From the NCBI GenBank assembly GCA_002506605.1, contig DAXX01000032.1, forward strand, positions 1 to 10,694: a stretch of 10,694 bases of DNA, in the 5' to 3' direction. This DNA is from Thaumarchaeota archaeon UBA160 (lineage in GTDB: Archaea; Thermoproteota; Nitrososphaeria; Conexivisphaerales; UBA164). The translations under genes and the position numbers were made by a program. Positions 1 through 6,455 of the stretch are shown piece by piece. The notes under the pieces were generated by a model that was not told the origin of the DNA, did no database searches, and worked only from the letters and a program-made list of their open reading frames with translations. The number at the start of each line of letters is the position of its first letter. Positions within the stretch are counted from its first letter, which is position 1.

Positions 1-607
1 AAGATTTTTCTTTATAAAACGATAATTGCAGCAAAAATTCCTTCTCTTTTGTATTTTAATAAGGCGATGTCATTATCAACATGTCTAATGTTAGCTAAAG
101 TCATCAACTTACACGCTGTGCTTGACCAATTATATTAGCAAAGGTAAAAGATCAATTTAGCAGAGCTTGCGCTGTTTTTTATTGTAAGTGCTGAATCCTT
201 TTATCACGATAAGTAGAATCTTTCAAGTTACTGTATCAATCCTTATGGTATATTTTATCCTCCAGTTCTCTACTTAGAGTTTAAGACAGTTTATAAACAA
301 ACACTGTTTTTTGATGTGCATTCTTCTACTAATAGTTAATTATCATTTTGGTTTATGTATTTTTTGTTTTTAAACAAGGTCAGCAATCTAGCTCGAATAA
401 AAACGGTATAAAAGCTTTAATTATTCTTAATATTTTCATTTTGATTAGGAATCTCATAGTTAAAAGTACGCTTTATGCTATGCTTAAACTTCATTAAGAG
501 AAAAATTTGTTCATTTAGGCAGGCGTTTTAGTTATGGTCTTTATTTATATAAAAATAATTTAAAAAGGTTAATAATTTGCACGTGTACCTAAACATGAGG
601 GAAACAA
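1..607. other. AT-rich region without a convincing gene
   Basis: I see no gene of normal length, no tRNA and no GC-rich structured RNA here. Two things break the randomness. The plus strand is open from the window edge to a TAG at 136-138 (45 codons). Opposite it, the minus strand is open for 40 codons from 134 to a TAA at 14-12, with a fairly protein-like composition that includes the string HVDNDIALLKYKREG. Farther on, the plus strand in the same frame is open again at 217-336. Stops interrupt all of these. A short imperfect hairpin at 161-174 is followed by six T at 175-180. The end of the region, about 540-607, holds the promoter and ribosome site of the next gene. The region could be an eroded gene or plain spacer; I cannot tell which. 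Confidence 0.5.
544..556 (+). promoter_or_regulatory. TATA-like box upstream of the 144-aa orphan gene
   Basis: TTTATATAAAAAT is a good archaeal TATA match. It would start transcription near 572-576 and leave a leader of about 35 nt. The leader contains a CACGTG palindrome (580-585) and a GAGGG Shine-Dalgarno (597-601), 6 nt before the ATG at 608, which supports that start. In such AT-rich DNA a TATA match alone is weak evidence. Confidence 0.4.
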
Positions 608-1042
608 ATGTTTAAAGTTGCATCAACAGGTTGGGAGAAGTTAGATAAAGAAATATTTAGGATGAAAGAAAATAGGAATGCAAGTGTATTGCTCTCTGTG
701 GAAGTTGTGCCGATGCAAGATAATTTAGATATTCAAAAAGAACTTAAAAATGCTTCAGAAAATGCAAGCGATTTATGTGAATTTGAGGTTGATGTTCATG
801 AAGATCATGGTGCGCTTAATTGTCAAAAACAGCTTGAAGACGGATTTTCTGATATGCTTAGGGATGTTATAAACAGAATTAATTCTGTTGGTACTCTTTT
901 TGTGGCAAGCTTTCAAGCAGAAATATATCGTGACCAGGATCTTATAGTCATAATTTTTGGAGACAGTTACAATGCAACTGTTATATACCCGCATGAAAGT
1001 GGTAAAAAACTTGAAGTATTACAGCTAGAATTTACCATATGA
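608..1042 (+). CDS. Hypothetical protein, 144 aa, unrecognised
   Basis: I do not recognise this family. The protein is soluble, with no signal peptide or membrane helix. It has a charged, helix-prone N-terminal half with two Cys (Cys57 and Cys72). The C-terminal half alternates hydrophobic and polar residues like beta strands (roughly VGTLFVASFQ, DLIVIIFGD and LEVLQLEFTI). The opening STGWEKLD recalls the start of RecA/KaiC ATPases, but no Walker A motif follows, so I do not call it one. The ATG at 608 is preceded by GAGGG at a spacing of 6 nt, which makes this a credible translated gene. It stands alone: AT-rich DNA lies upstream, and a 160-base gap with its own T-tract separates it from the aminotransferase. 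Confidence 0.65.
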   Translation: MFKVASTGWEKLDKEIFRMKENRNASVLLSVEVVPMQDNLDIQKELKNASENASDLCEFEVDVHEDHGALNCQKQLEDGFSDMLRDVINRINSVGTLFVASFQAEIYRDQDLIVIIFGDSYNATVIYPHESGKKLEVLQLEFTI

Positions 1043-1138
1043 AAATTCATAACCTCATTAGAAATTTTTAAATGAATAATTTTTAGTTATTACTTGACAC
1101 GACTGCAACTAAATGTAGAACGGCTCTTTTAAATTAGC

Positions 1139-1145
1139 TTTTTTT
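1139..1145 (+). terminator. T-tract, possible terminator of the orphan gene
   Basis: Seven consecutive T lie about 100 nt after the stop of the 144-aa gene, preceded by a second T-rich stretch (CTCTTTT near 1123-1129). Archaeal RNA polymerase can terminate on T-rich tracts without a hairpin, and none is obvious here. Such runs are common in AT-rich DNA. Confidence 0.25.
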
Positions 1146-1160
1146 AGAAAAAAATTAAAC

Positions 1161-1170
1161 GTTTATTAAC
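1161..1170 (+). promoter_or_regulatory. TATA-like box for the aminotransferase operon
   Basis: GTTTATTAAC sits about 27 nt before position 1190, so a transcript starting there would carry the GGTGA ribosome site at 1194-1198. The AATTTTAAG at 1175-1183 is an alternative but would start transcription inside the coding region. This promoter could drive the whole tight run of genes up to at least 5334. Confidence 0.35.
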
Positions 1171-1193
1171 GGATAATTTTAAGTTTAAGGCAA

Positions 1194-1198
1194 GGTGA
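1194..1198 (+). promoter_or_regulatory. Shine-Dalgarno GGTGA, sets the aminotransferase start
   Basis: GGTGA matches the archaeal anti-Shine-Dalgarno and lies 5 nt before the ATG at 1204. The longest reading frame would start at the GTG of 1195-1197, which is inside this site, so ATG 1204 is the better start. Confidence 0.75.
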
Positions 1199-1203
1199 GC
1201 AAA

Positions 1204-2364
1204 ATGGAAATTAAAAGAAAATCAATAATGTTGCCTGGTCCTGTAGATGTACCCGATGATGTTCTTATGTCTATGAGTAAACCAATAATCAATCATAGAG
1301 GGGAAGAGTTTCATCAATTAATGTCAAACATAGAAAAGATGAGCAAACAAATTTTTCAAACAAAATATAATGTTATAATTTTATCTTCATCCGGTACTGG
1401 TGGTGCAGAATCAGCAGTTTTAAATATAATAAGGCCAGGCGATAAGGCCATAGTGCCGGTATTTGGTGAATTTAGCGGCAGGCTGGCCCAACAAATTGAG
1501 GCTGCTCGAGGAAAAACAATAAGAGTTAACGCTCCACTTGGCAGTGCCCCTACCGTTGAGCAGATTGAAAAGGCAGTTTCAGAAAACAAGGATGCGAAAG
1601 GGATATTTTTGGTTTATAACGATACCTCGCCTGGTACAACTTATAGGTTTGCTAAAGAAGTTGGTGAGATAGCTGAAAAATATGGCATGTTTTACGTTAT
1701 AGACGCTATATCGGTATTTGGAGGAGATGTCTTACCGATGGATGACTGGCATGCCGACGTGGTGATAGCAGGCAGTCAAAAATGCCTCTTTACGCCTCCT
1801 GGACTTGCTTTAGTTGGCGTAAGCGATGATGTTATAAGTTACGTAAGGAAAGATCCTCCATTTACAACTTATTTTAATTATGCATCGTATGTTGATTTCT
1901 TGGCGAAATATGAAACTCCTTTCACTCCAGCGCTTTCAATTTTTTATGCTCTTGAAACAGCTCTAGAAAAAATCATAACAGAGGGATTAGATAAAAGGAT
2001 ACAAAAACATAAGATAGGCGCAGAAGCGTACTATCGTGCTTTTGAAGCTATGGGACTTCAACCTTTTGTAGAAGAAAAGTTCAGATCAAATGTAGTTATA
2101 TCCATTAAGTATCCTACAGGTGTAGACGATGCAAAATTTAGAAAGTATCTTGAAAATAATTATAACATCGTCATAACTGGTGGATTCGGAGAGCTGAAAG
2201 GAAAGATATTCAGGATAGGCAATATGGGTATAATCGAGCGCTCAAAGATATTGCCCACCATATTAGCAGTTGGATATTCAATGATAGCGCAAGGCATAAA
2301 TGTTAATGTTGAAAAAGCTATAGAGGTGGCAGAAGATAAATTAAAGGGGTTAGATAGCATTTGA
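1204..2364 (+). CDS. Class V aminotransferase (alanine-glyoxylate / serine-pyruvate type)
   Basis: A PLP enzyme of fold type I, 386 aa from ATG 1204, which is full length for the family. The N-terminus carries the substrate-site LPGPVDVP. SSGTGGAES near residues 63-71 is the phosphate-cup region, Asp167 in FYVIDAIS should hold the pyridine nitrogen, and Lys193 in AGSQKCLFTPPG is the expected Schiff-base lysine. Arg337 in KIFRIGNMG matches the carboxylate-binding arginine. Members of this group transfer amino groups between alanine or serine and glyoxylate or pyruvate, and some archaeal ones use aspartate or phosphoserine, so the exact substrates are open. The enzyme should be cytosolic. Its TGA overlaps the TTG start of the FKBP gene by 4 bases, so the two are cotranscribed and probably translationally coupled. 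Confidence 0.93.
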   Translation: MEIKRKSIMLPGPVDVPDDVLMSMSKPIINHRGEEFHQLMSNIEKMSKQIFQTKYNVIILSSSGTGGAESAVLNIIRPGDKAIVPVFGEFSGRLAQQIEAARGKTIRVNAPLGSAPTVEQIEKAVSENKDAKGIFLVYNDTSPGTTYRFAKEVGEIAEKYGMFYVIDAISVFGGDVLPMDDWHADVVIAGSQKCLFTPPGLALVGVSDDVISYVRKDPPFTTYFNYASYVDFLAKYETPFTPALSIFYALETALEKIITEGLDKRIQKHKIGAEAYYRAFEAMGLQPFVEEKFRSNVVISIKYPTGVDDAKFRKYLENNYNIVITGGFGELKGKIFRIGNMGIIERSKILPTILAVGYSMIAQGINVNVEKAIEVAEDKLKGLDSI

Positions 2365-3035
2365 ACCAAAATGCGTTGATATTAATAAATTACACGACTA
2401 GAATAAAAGAAACAGGAGAAGTTATAGAGACGACTATAGAAGAAGTTGCTAAAGAAAACAAAATTTACAAAGAAGGAACCAAATACGAACCAAAGCTAGT
2501 CGCTGTAGGCAAAGGTTGGATACTCAAGGCATTAGATGATGAGATACAAAAGCTTAATGTGGGCGACAAAACTACCATTGAGGTTCCTCCTGAAAAGGCA
2601 TTCGGAGTACGTGACCCATCTAAAATAAAGATAATACCAATCAGAAAGTTCGGAGATAAAGCTAAGGATGTAAAAATAGGGGACGAAGTCGAATATAACG
2701 GGCAAATAGGTACAGTAATTTCCATAAATAGCGGTAGAGTTCAGATTGACTTTAATGATAAGCTGGCTGGCAAAACCCTAATTTACGATATTGAAATAGT
2801 TAAAGAAATAACCGACTTAAACGAAAAGATATTAAGGCTCATACGCAGAAGGATAGATATTGAGAATCCTACATATAAAATTGATCAGAACAAAGTCAGA
2901 ATAGAAATTCCAGAACAATATTTCTTAACAGATGGTCTCCAATATATAAAAAGAGCCATAGCAACTGATATATTGGACTTAATACCTGAAATAAATCAAG
3001 TAGAATTTGCAGAAATATATTCTAAAAAACAATGA
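2361..3035 (+). CDS. FKBP-type peptidyl-prolyl cis-trans isomerase, long archaeal form
   Basis: A SlyD-like FKBP prolyl isomerase and folding chaperone of 224 aa. The FKBP fold runs through residues 1-85 and about 130-148 (VPPEKAFGVRDP at 75-86; GRVQIDFNDKLAGKTL at 125-140, the family's DFN-PLAGK-L signature). The insert-in-flap chaperone domain lies between, at about 88-125. Residues 152-222 form a basic-then-acidic C-terminal extension of the kind found on long archaeal FKBPs. There is no signal peptide, so it acts in the cytosol. Translation starts at TTG 2361 (no early in-frame ATG exists), overlapping the aminotransferase stop as TTGA; AGGGG at 2346-2350 may serve as the ribosome site. 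Its own stop overlaps the next start as ATGA. The folding role has no obvious link to the metabolic neighbours. Confidence 0.93.
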   Translation: MNQNALILINYTTRIKETGEVIETTIEEVAKENKIYKEGTKYEPKLVAVGKGWILKALDDEIQKLNVGDKTTIEVPPEKAFGVRDPSKIKIIPIRKFGDKAKDVKIGDEVEYNGQIGTVISINSGRVQIDFNDKLAGKTLIYDIEIVKEITDLNEKILRLIRRRIDIENPTYKIDQNKVRIEIPEQYFLTDGLQYIKRAIATDILDLIPEINQVEFAEIYSKKQ

Positions 3036-4309
3036 AAAAACTTTATAAAGGAAGATATTTATTAACAGACTATTTAAGCGAACCATACAAAGATTTTTCT
3101 GTTCTTGTTGAAGATAAAAAGATAATAAATGTTGGAAAGGCTGAAAAATTACAGTATTATGCGGATGAAGTTTATGACTTGGGCAACGTTGTTATAGCGC
3201 CATCTTTTGCGGATACGCACTCACACATAGGCATGGTGGCGCTCAGAGGGATAGGAGAACAAAAAACTCTTCACGATTGGTTACAAGAAGTTTGGCAGAT
3301 AGAGCCAAAATTAAATCATGAGCTATTATATTATGCCGATATAATTGGCTTGGCCGAGTTAATAAGCTCTGGAGTAACAGCTGTACTTGATTTTTATGAT
3401 ATACAGCCAATGGTAAGGGCTATTAAAGCTATCAATTTACCCATCAAGGTAAAGCTGGGTTTATCTTTTATGGATAAAGTCCCTTATATGGAGGAAGAAA
3501 GCTGGAGACGGCTCAAAAACCTTAAGAGTATTTCAGATGATCTTTTAAAGGATGGATTTGAGGTTTTTATTTCTCCGCATTCGCTTTATGCTGTAAGCAA
3601 AGAATTATTAAAGCAACTTTTTAGCCTAGAGGGTTTTAAATACCAGATGCACTTTGCCGAAAACAGAGAAGAAGTAGAAGAAATAAAGAAAGCTTACAAC
3701 AATGAAGACCCGATAGATGTTTTAGATAAGTTAGGAGCATTGGATAAATGGTTAATACTTGCGCACGCAGTTCATTTGGATGTAGGAAAAATCAATAAAT
3801 TAGCAAAAAAGAACATATTTATTTCACATTGCCCATTTTCTAATGCAAGGCTTGGAAGTGGAACAGCTAAATTGAGCATAATGAAGCAAGCTGGAATACA
3901 GATAACTCTTGGAACCGATGGGCCTGCCAGTTCAGAAACTCTAAATATATTTAACGAGATAAGACTTGCAACTTTGTTGTCCAGAGCACTTACAATGAGC
4001 TTAGATCTTTCAATTAGAGACGTAATGCAGATGGCATCATTATATGGCAATTTGGCTCTTGGGATAAACGCCGGAGTCATAAAGCCTGGCAATAATGCCG
4101 ACTTTATAACATACGATCTAAACAAAATTTATCCATCTTGGGACATAGTCTCTGCTTTAGGATATCAAGGAAATCCTGAAAATATAAAGGATGTAATTTC
4201 TGATGGTACATTCTTAAAAAAAGATGGAAAATTAGTTTTTAGTAATCTATATGAACAAAGTCGGATAAAAATTAATGAGTTTATATCAAACAGAGGCGAA
4301 CAAAATTAA
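3032..4309 (+). CDS. Amidohydrolase, ATZ/TRZ (SAH/MTA deaminase-like) family
   Basis: A metal-dependent hydrolase with a TIM-barrel core and small flanking beta domain, 425 aa and full length. Metal and catalytic residues visible by family comparison are His63 and His65 (DTHSHIGM), His183 (SPHSLYAVS), His207 with Glu210 (QMHFAE), His245 (LAHAVHLD) and Asp296 (GTDGPAS). The ISHCPFSNARLGSG segment at 264-277 is also typical. Relatives deaminate S-adenosylhomocysteine, methylthioadenosine, guanine or triazines, so an aminated heterocycle is the likely substrate. A nucleoside or SAH is a reasonable guess for an archaeon, but the specificity cannot be read from sequence. It should be cytosolic. 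The ATG overlaps the FKBP stop (ATGA); the next gene begins 8 bases after its stop. Confidence 0.88.
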   Translation: MKKLYKGRYLLTDYLSEPYKDFSVLVEDKKIINVGKAEKLQYYADEVYDLGNVVIAPSFADTHSHIGMVALRGIGEQKTLHDWLQEVWQIEPKLNHELLYYADIIGLAELISSGVTAVLDFYDIQPMVRAIKAINLPIKVKLGLSFMDKVPYMEEESWRRLKNLKSISDDLLKDGFEVFISPHSLYAVSKELLKQLFSLEGFKYQMHFAENREEVEEIKKAYNNEDPIDVLDKLGALDKWLILAHAVHLDVGKINKLAKKNIFISHCPFSNARLGSGTAKLSIMKQAGIQITLGTDGPASSETLNIFNEIRLATLLSRALTMSLDLSIRDVMQMASLYGNLALGINAGVIKPGNNADFITYDLNKIYPSWDIVSALGYQGNPENIKDVISDGTFLKKDGKLVFSNLYEQSRIKINEFISNRGEQN

Positions 4310-4317
4310 GCCACATA

Positions 4318-5334
4318 ATGGAATTACCAGAAGCAGTTATAATAGGAGATGACACTTTTAATAAAGAAAATCTTTCTATGTTTATAAAAAAAAGTGCATT
4401 CTTACTTACGGGTCCAAATGTAAGTATCATATTTAAAGATAAAATAGCTTCAGCTTTAAACGGATTTGAATACAAAAAGTCCATTGTTCAATCTTCTACC
4501 TTTGAAGAAGCTGAAAGGATCTTTAAGGAAGAATTCGATGCTAATTGTGAGGCAGTTGTTGGTTTTGGAGGAGGAAAGGTGATTGATGTAGCAAAGTATA
4601 TAGGCTATAAAGCAGGAATTCAAGTCATCAGTATTCCAACCTCTGCTTCAAATGATGGAATAGCCAGTCCTTTTTCTTCTTTAAAAGGTGGAAAGTATCC
4701 ATATTCGCTAAAAGTAAAGCCGCCTCGTGGAGTAATTGTAGATCTTTCAGTAATAATGAAAGCGCCAAAAAGGTATATATTGAGCGGTCTGGGCGACCTT
4801 TTGGGGAAATTCACTTCAACAAGAGATTGGAAGCTTGCATGGATAGAAAAAGGGGAATATTTTGGAGAATACGCTTCAAAACTTGCTTATGAAAGCGCCA
4901 AACATGCAATGATCAGCACCAAAGGTATCGAAGAATTAAAATATAATTCAATAAGGAACTTAATGGAAGCGCTCATAAGTGCAGGAGTTGCGGGAGGGAT
5001 TGCTGGAAGTAGCAGACCGTTAAGCGGGAGCGAGCATTTAATATCGCACGCTTTAGATATAATAGCTCCTGATAAAGGAACACATGGAGAAAAGGTCGCT
5101 TTAAGCACTGTTTTTATTGCATACCTTTATGGGATGAATTGGAAAAAGATTAAAGACAAAATGTATCAAGTGGGTTTACCAGTGGCATTTTCAGACATCG
5201 GAATTACTAGAAAAGAAGTATTAGATGCAGTAATTATGGCTCCAACTTTAAGGCCGGAAAGATATACAATATTGCACAAACTTAAGCTAACAAAAGATGA
5301 TGTATTAAAAATTTTAGATGAGATAAACATTTAA
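4318..5334 (+). CDS. egsA: sn-glycerol-1-phosphate dehydrogenase
   Basis: Reduces dihydroxyacetone phosphate to sn-glycerol-1-phosphate with NAD(P)H, the step that sets the stereochemistry of archaeal ether lipids. The 338 aa match the usual length. The nucleotide-binding GFGGGKVIDVAK lies at 82-93, and the diagnostic SIPTSASNDGIASP at 105-118. Zinc ligands by comparison with known enzymes are Asp160 (GLGDLLGK), His240 (SGSEHLISH) and His256 (THGEKV). FTSTRDWKLA at 165-174 is also a family block. Cytosolic, feeding membrane lipid synthesis. It follows the amidohydrolase by 8 bases with no clear ribosome site. A TTTATATC at 4280-4287 inside the preceding gene could be an internal promoter. This gene is the strongest single argument that the window is archaeal. 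Confidence 0.96.
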   Translation: MELPEAVIIGDDTFNKENLSMFIKKSAFLLTGPNVSIIFKDKIASALNGFEYKKSIVQSSTFEEAERIFKEEFDANCEAVVGFGGGKVIDVAKYIGYKAGIQVISIPTSASNDGIASPFSSLKGGKYPYSLKVKPPRGVIVDLSVIMKAPKRYILSGLGDLLGKFTSTRDWKLAWIEKGEYFGEYASKLAYESAKHAMISTKGIEELKYNSIRNLMEALISAGVAGGIAGSSRPLSGSEHLISHALDIIAPDKGTHGEKVALSTVFIAYLYGMNWKKIKDKMYQVGLPVAFSDIGITRKEVLDAVIMAPTLRPERYTILHKLKLTKDDVLKILDEINI

Positions 5335-5337
5335 TAT
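5330..5337 (+). promoter_or_regulatory. TATA-like box for rpiA
   Basis: TTTAATAT starts 31 nt before the rpiA ATG and overlaps the stop codon of the dehydrogenase gene. No Shine-Dalgarno lies in the 26-base gap, so a leaderless or nearly leaderless transcript is the simplest reading. The same octamer occurs before the minus-strand operon at 10540-10533. Confidence 0.45.
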
Positions 5338-5360
5338 ACTTTTAATCTAATGATTTAATT

Positions 5361-6002
5361 ATGCAAGGACTTGATCTCACGTTAGAAGCTTTAGAACAAG
5401 AAATTATTTCGTTAAAGCGGACCCCCATAATAGGATTGGGCAGCGGAAGAACAGCTTCAAAAGTTTTAAAAGCGTTTGGAAAAAGATTAAACGATAAAGG
5501 CATAAAACCTATAGGAGTACCAACATCAGCTCAAATAAAGCTTGAAGTCTCAGACTACTTTTTAATAGCAGAACCAATTTTTGATATGATAGACCTTGTT
5601 ATAGACGGTGCGGATCAAGTATCAAGTTATAATGGATATATAATAAAAGGAGGTGGAGGCGCACTTACTAAAGAGAGGATTATATGGGAAATTTCAAAAG
5701 AAAGGCATGTGTTTGTGACGCAAGAAAAGGTTGTAACCAAATTAAATTATCCTTTACCAGTTGAGTTTTTGCCATTTGCATACTCACTTGTTAAAAACAA
5801 AATAATCAAGCTGGGCTTAAAACCCACCCTTAGAGTTGACTCAAAGGGTTATCCGTTCGTAACTGAAAATAATAATTACATCTTTGACATTAATTATTCA
5901 GAAAGTCATGATATTAAGAACATCTATGAGGAAATAATCAAAATTCCGGGGGTTTTAGATGTTGGACTTTTTATATATGACATAAATTTGCATGTGGTTT
6001 AA
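5361..6002 (+). CDS. rpiA: Ribose-5-phosphate isomerase A
   Basis: Interconverts ribose-5-phosphate and ribulose-5-phosphate, supplying ribose for nucleotides and PRPP; many archaea run it backwards from the ribulose monophosphate pathway. At 213 aa it is slightly short but complete. Motifs: phosphate-binding GLGSGRTA at 25-32, VPTSAQ at 53-58, IDGADQ at 81-86 with catalytic Asp82 and Asp85, KGGGGALTKER at 96-106 with Lys96 and the general base Glu105, PVEFLPFA at 133-140, and the C-terminal IPGVLDVGLF at 195-204. The usual DGADE reads DGADQ here; the Glu is not the catalytic base, so activity should be kept. Own TATA-like box upstream; the next gene follows after 48 bases. Confidence 0.94.
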   Translation: MQGLDLTLEALEQEIISLKRTPIIGLGSGRTASKVLKAFGKRLNDKGIKPIGVPTSAQIKLEVSDYFLIAEPIFDMIDLVIDGADQVSSYNGYIIKGGGGALTKERIIWEISKERHVFVTQEKVVTKLNYPLPVEFLPFAYSLVKNKIIKLGLKPTLRVDSKGYPFVTENNNYIFDINYSESHDIKNIYEEIIKIPGVLDVGLFIYDINLHVV

Positions 6003-6023
6003 AGCTACTCAATATTTATTGGC

Positions 6024-6037
6024 TTTAAGTTTAAAAA
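6024..6037 (+). promoter_or_regulatory. TATA-like element before the 121-aa gene
   Basis: Two overlapping AT elements, TTTAAG at 6024-6029 (27 nt before the TTG at 6051) and TTTAAAAA at 6030-6037, lie in the 48-base gap after rpiA. No good Shine-Dalgarno precedes the TTG, which fits leaderless initiation. Confidence 0.35.
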
Positions 6038-6050
6038 GGTTGTCTTTTAT

Positions 6051-6416
6051 TTGTTTAAATCTAATTATTATAAAAAAGATAAAGTGAGCGAGGACATAAT
6101 ATTTAAAATGGCTCAGTACATAATTGAGCAAAAGGAGAGCCTTACGCCTGAAGTTTTATCTGAATGGTATAACATAATCTTAGAAGATTATATAAAGTTA
6201 GCTCCTGATGAATTAAAAGATAAGTTAGAAATTCAACAAGATCCTATACTTCCTATGAAATTTAACATAAAAGTTAGCAAAAGAGCTATAGATTATTTTA
6301 TAACAGCCATTGAAAAAAATCTTAACAAAATGCCAAAACCTACTCAAATATATTTTATGAAAGTAGAGGAACTAGTATTAAAAAAATATGAAGAAGAAGT
6401 TAATAGAAAAAGTTAA
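6051..6416 (+). CDS. Hypothetical protein, 121 aa, mostly helical
   Basis: I do not recognise this family. The protein is highly charged and predicted from composition to be nearly all alpha-helical (helices around 13-29, 34-50, 82-95 and 99-118), with no Cys, no membrane segment and no signal peptide. A proline-containing turn, DPILPM (64-69), divides it. The start is TTG 6051, placed 27 nt after a TATA-like TTTAAG; the only ATG choice would be codon 20 (6108), which would cut the first helix. It lies just upstream of the PAC2-family gene, and together with the 239-aa gene downstream makes a three-gene block, so a role as partner or adaptor of the PAC2 protein is possible but purely positional inference. 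Confidence 0.65.
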   Translation: MFKSNYYKKDKVSEDIIFKMAQYIIEQKESLTPEVLSEWYNIILEDYIKLAPDELKDKLEIQQDPILPMKFNIKVSKRAIDYFITAIEKNLNKMPKPTQIYFMKVEELVLKKYEEEVNRKS

Positions 6417-6428
6417 TAAGAAGTAAAG

Positions 6429-6434
6429 TATAAA
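6429..6434 (+). promoter_or_regulatory. TATA box before the PAC2 gene
   Basis: TATAAA whose first base is exactly 27 nt before the TTG at 6456, the same spacing as the box before the gene at 8137. It would place the transcript start at or near that TTG. A ribosome site also exists (6446-6450), so the gene may be made both from a long operon mRNA and from a leaderless one. Confidence 0.5.
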
Positions 6435-6445
6435 TGAGCTGACTA

Positions 6446-6450
6446 GGTGA
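6446..6450 (+). promoter_or_regulatory. Shine-Dalgarno GGTGA, sets the PAC2 start
   Basis: GGTGA with 5 nt spacing to the TTG at 6456, the identical arrangement to the aminotransferase start. The longer frame would begin at GTG 6447, which lies inside this site. Confidence 0.6.
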
Positions 6451-6455
6451 AGAAC

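Noticed and set aside
1..138. C-terminal end of a gene running in from the left edge
   Set aside because: The 45-codon frame has no recognisable motif and the opposite strand is equally open, so it cannot be called a gene.
160..180. Hairpin plus T-run resembling a bacterial intrinsic terminator
   Set aside because: The stem is short with a mismatch, no gene clearly ends before it, and archaea do not depend on such hairpins.
608..700. N-terminal STGWEKLD of the orphan protein resembling the start of RecA/KaiC ATPases
   Set aside because: No Walker A (GxxxxGKT) or Walker B motif follows, and the protein is too short for that domain.
3772..4125. 117-codon open frame on the minus strand inside the amidohydrolase gene
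   Set aside because: It is a shadow of the conserved amidohydrolase coding sequence, with no promoter or ribosome site of its own.
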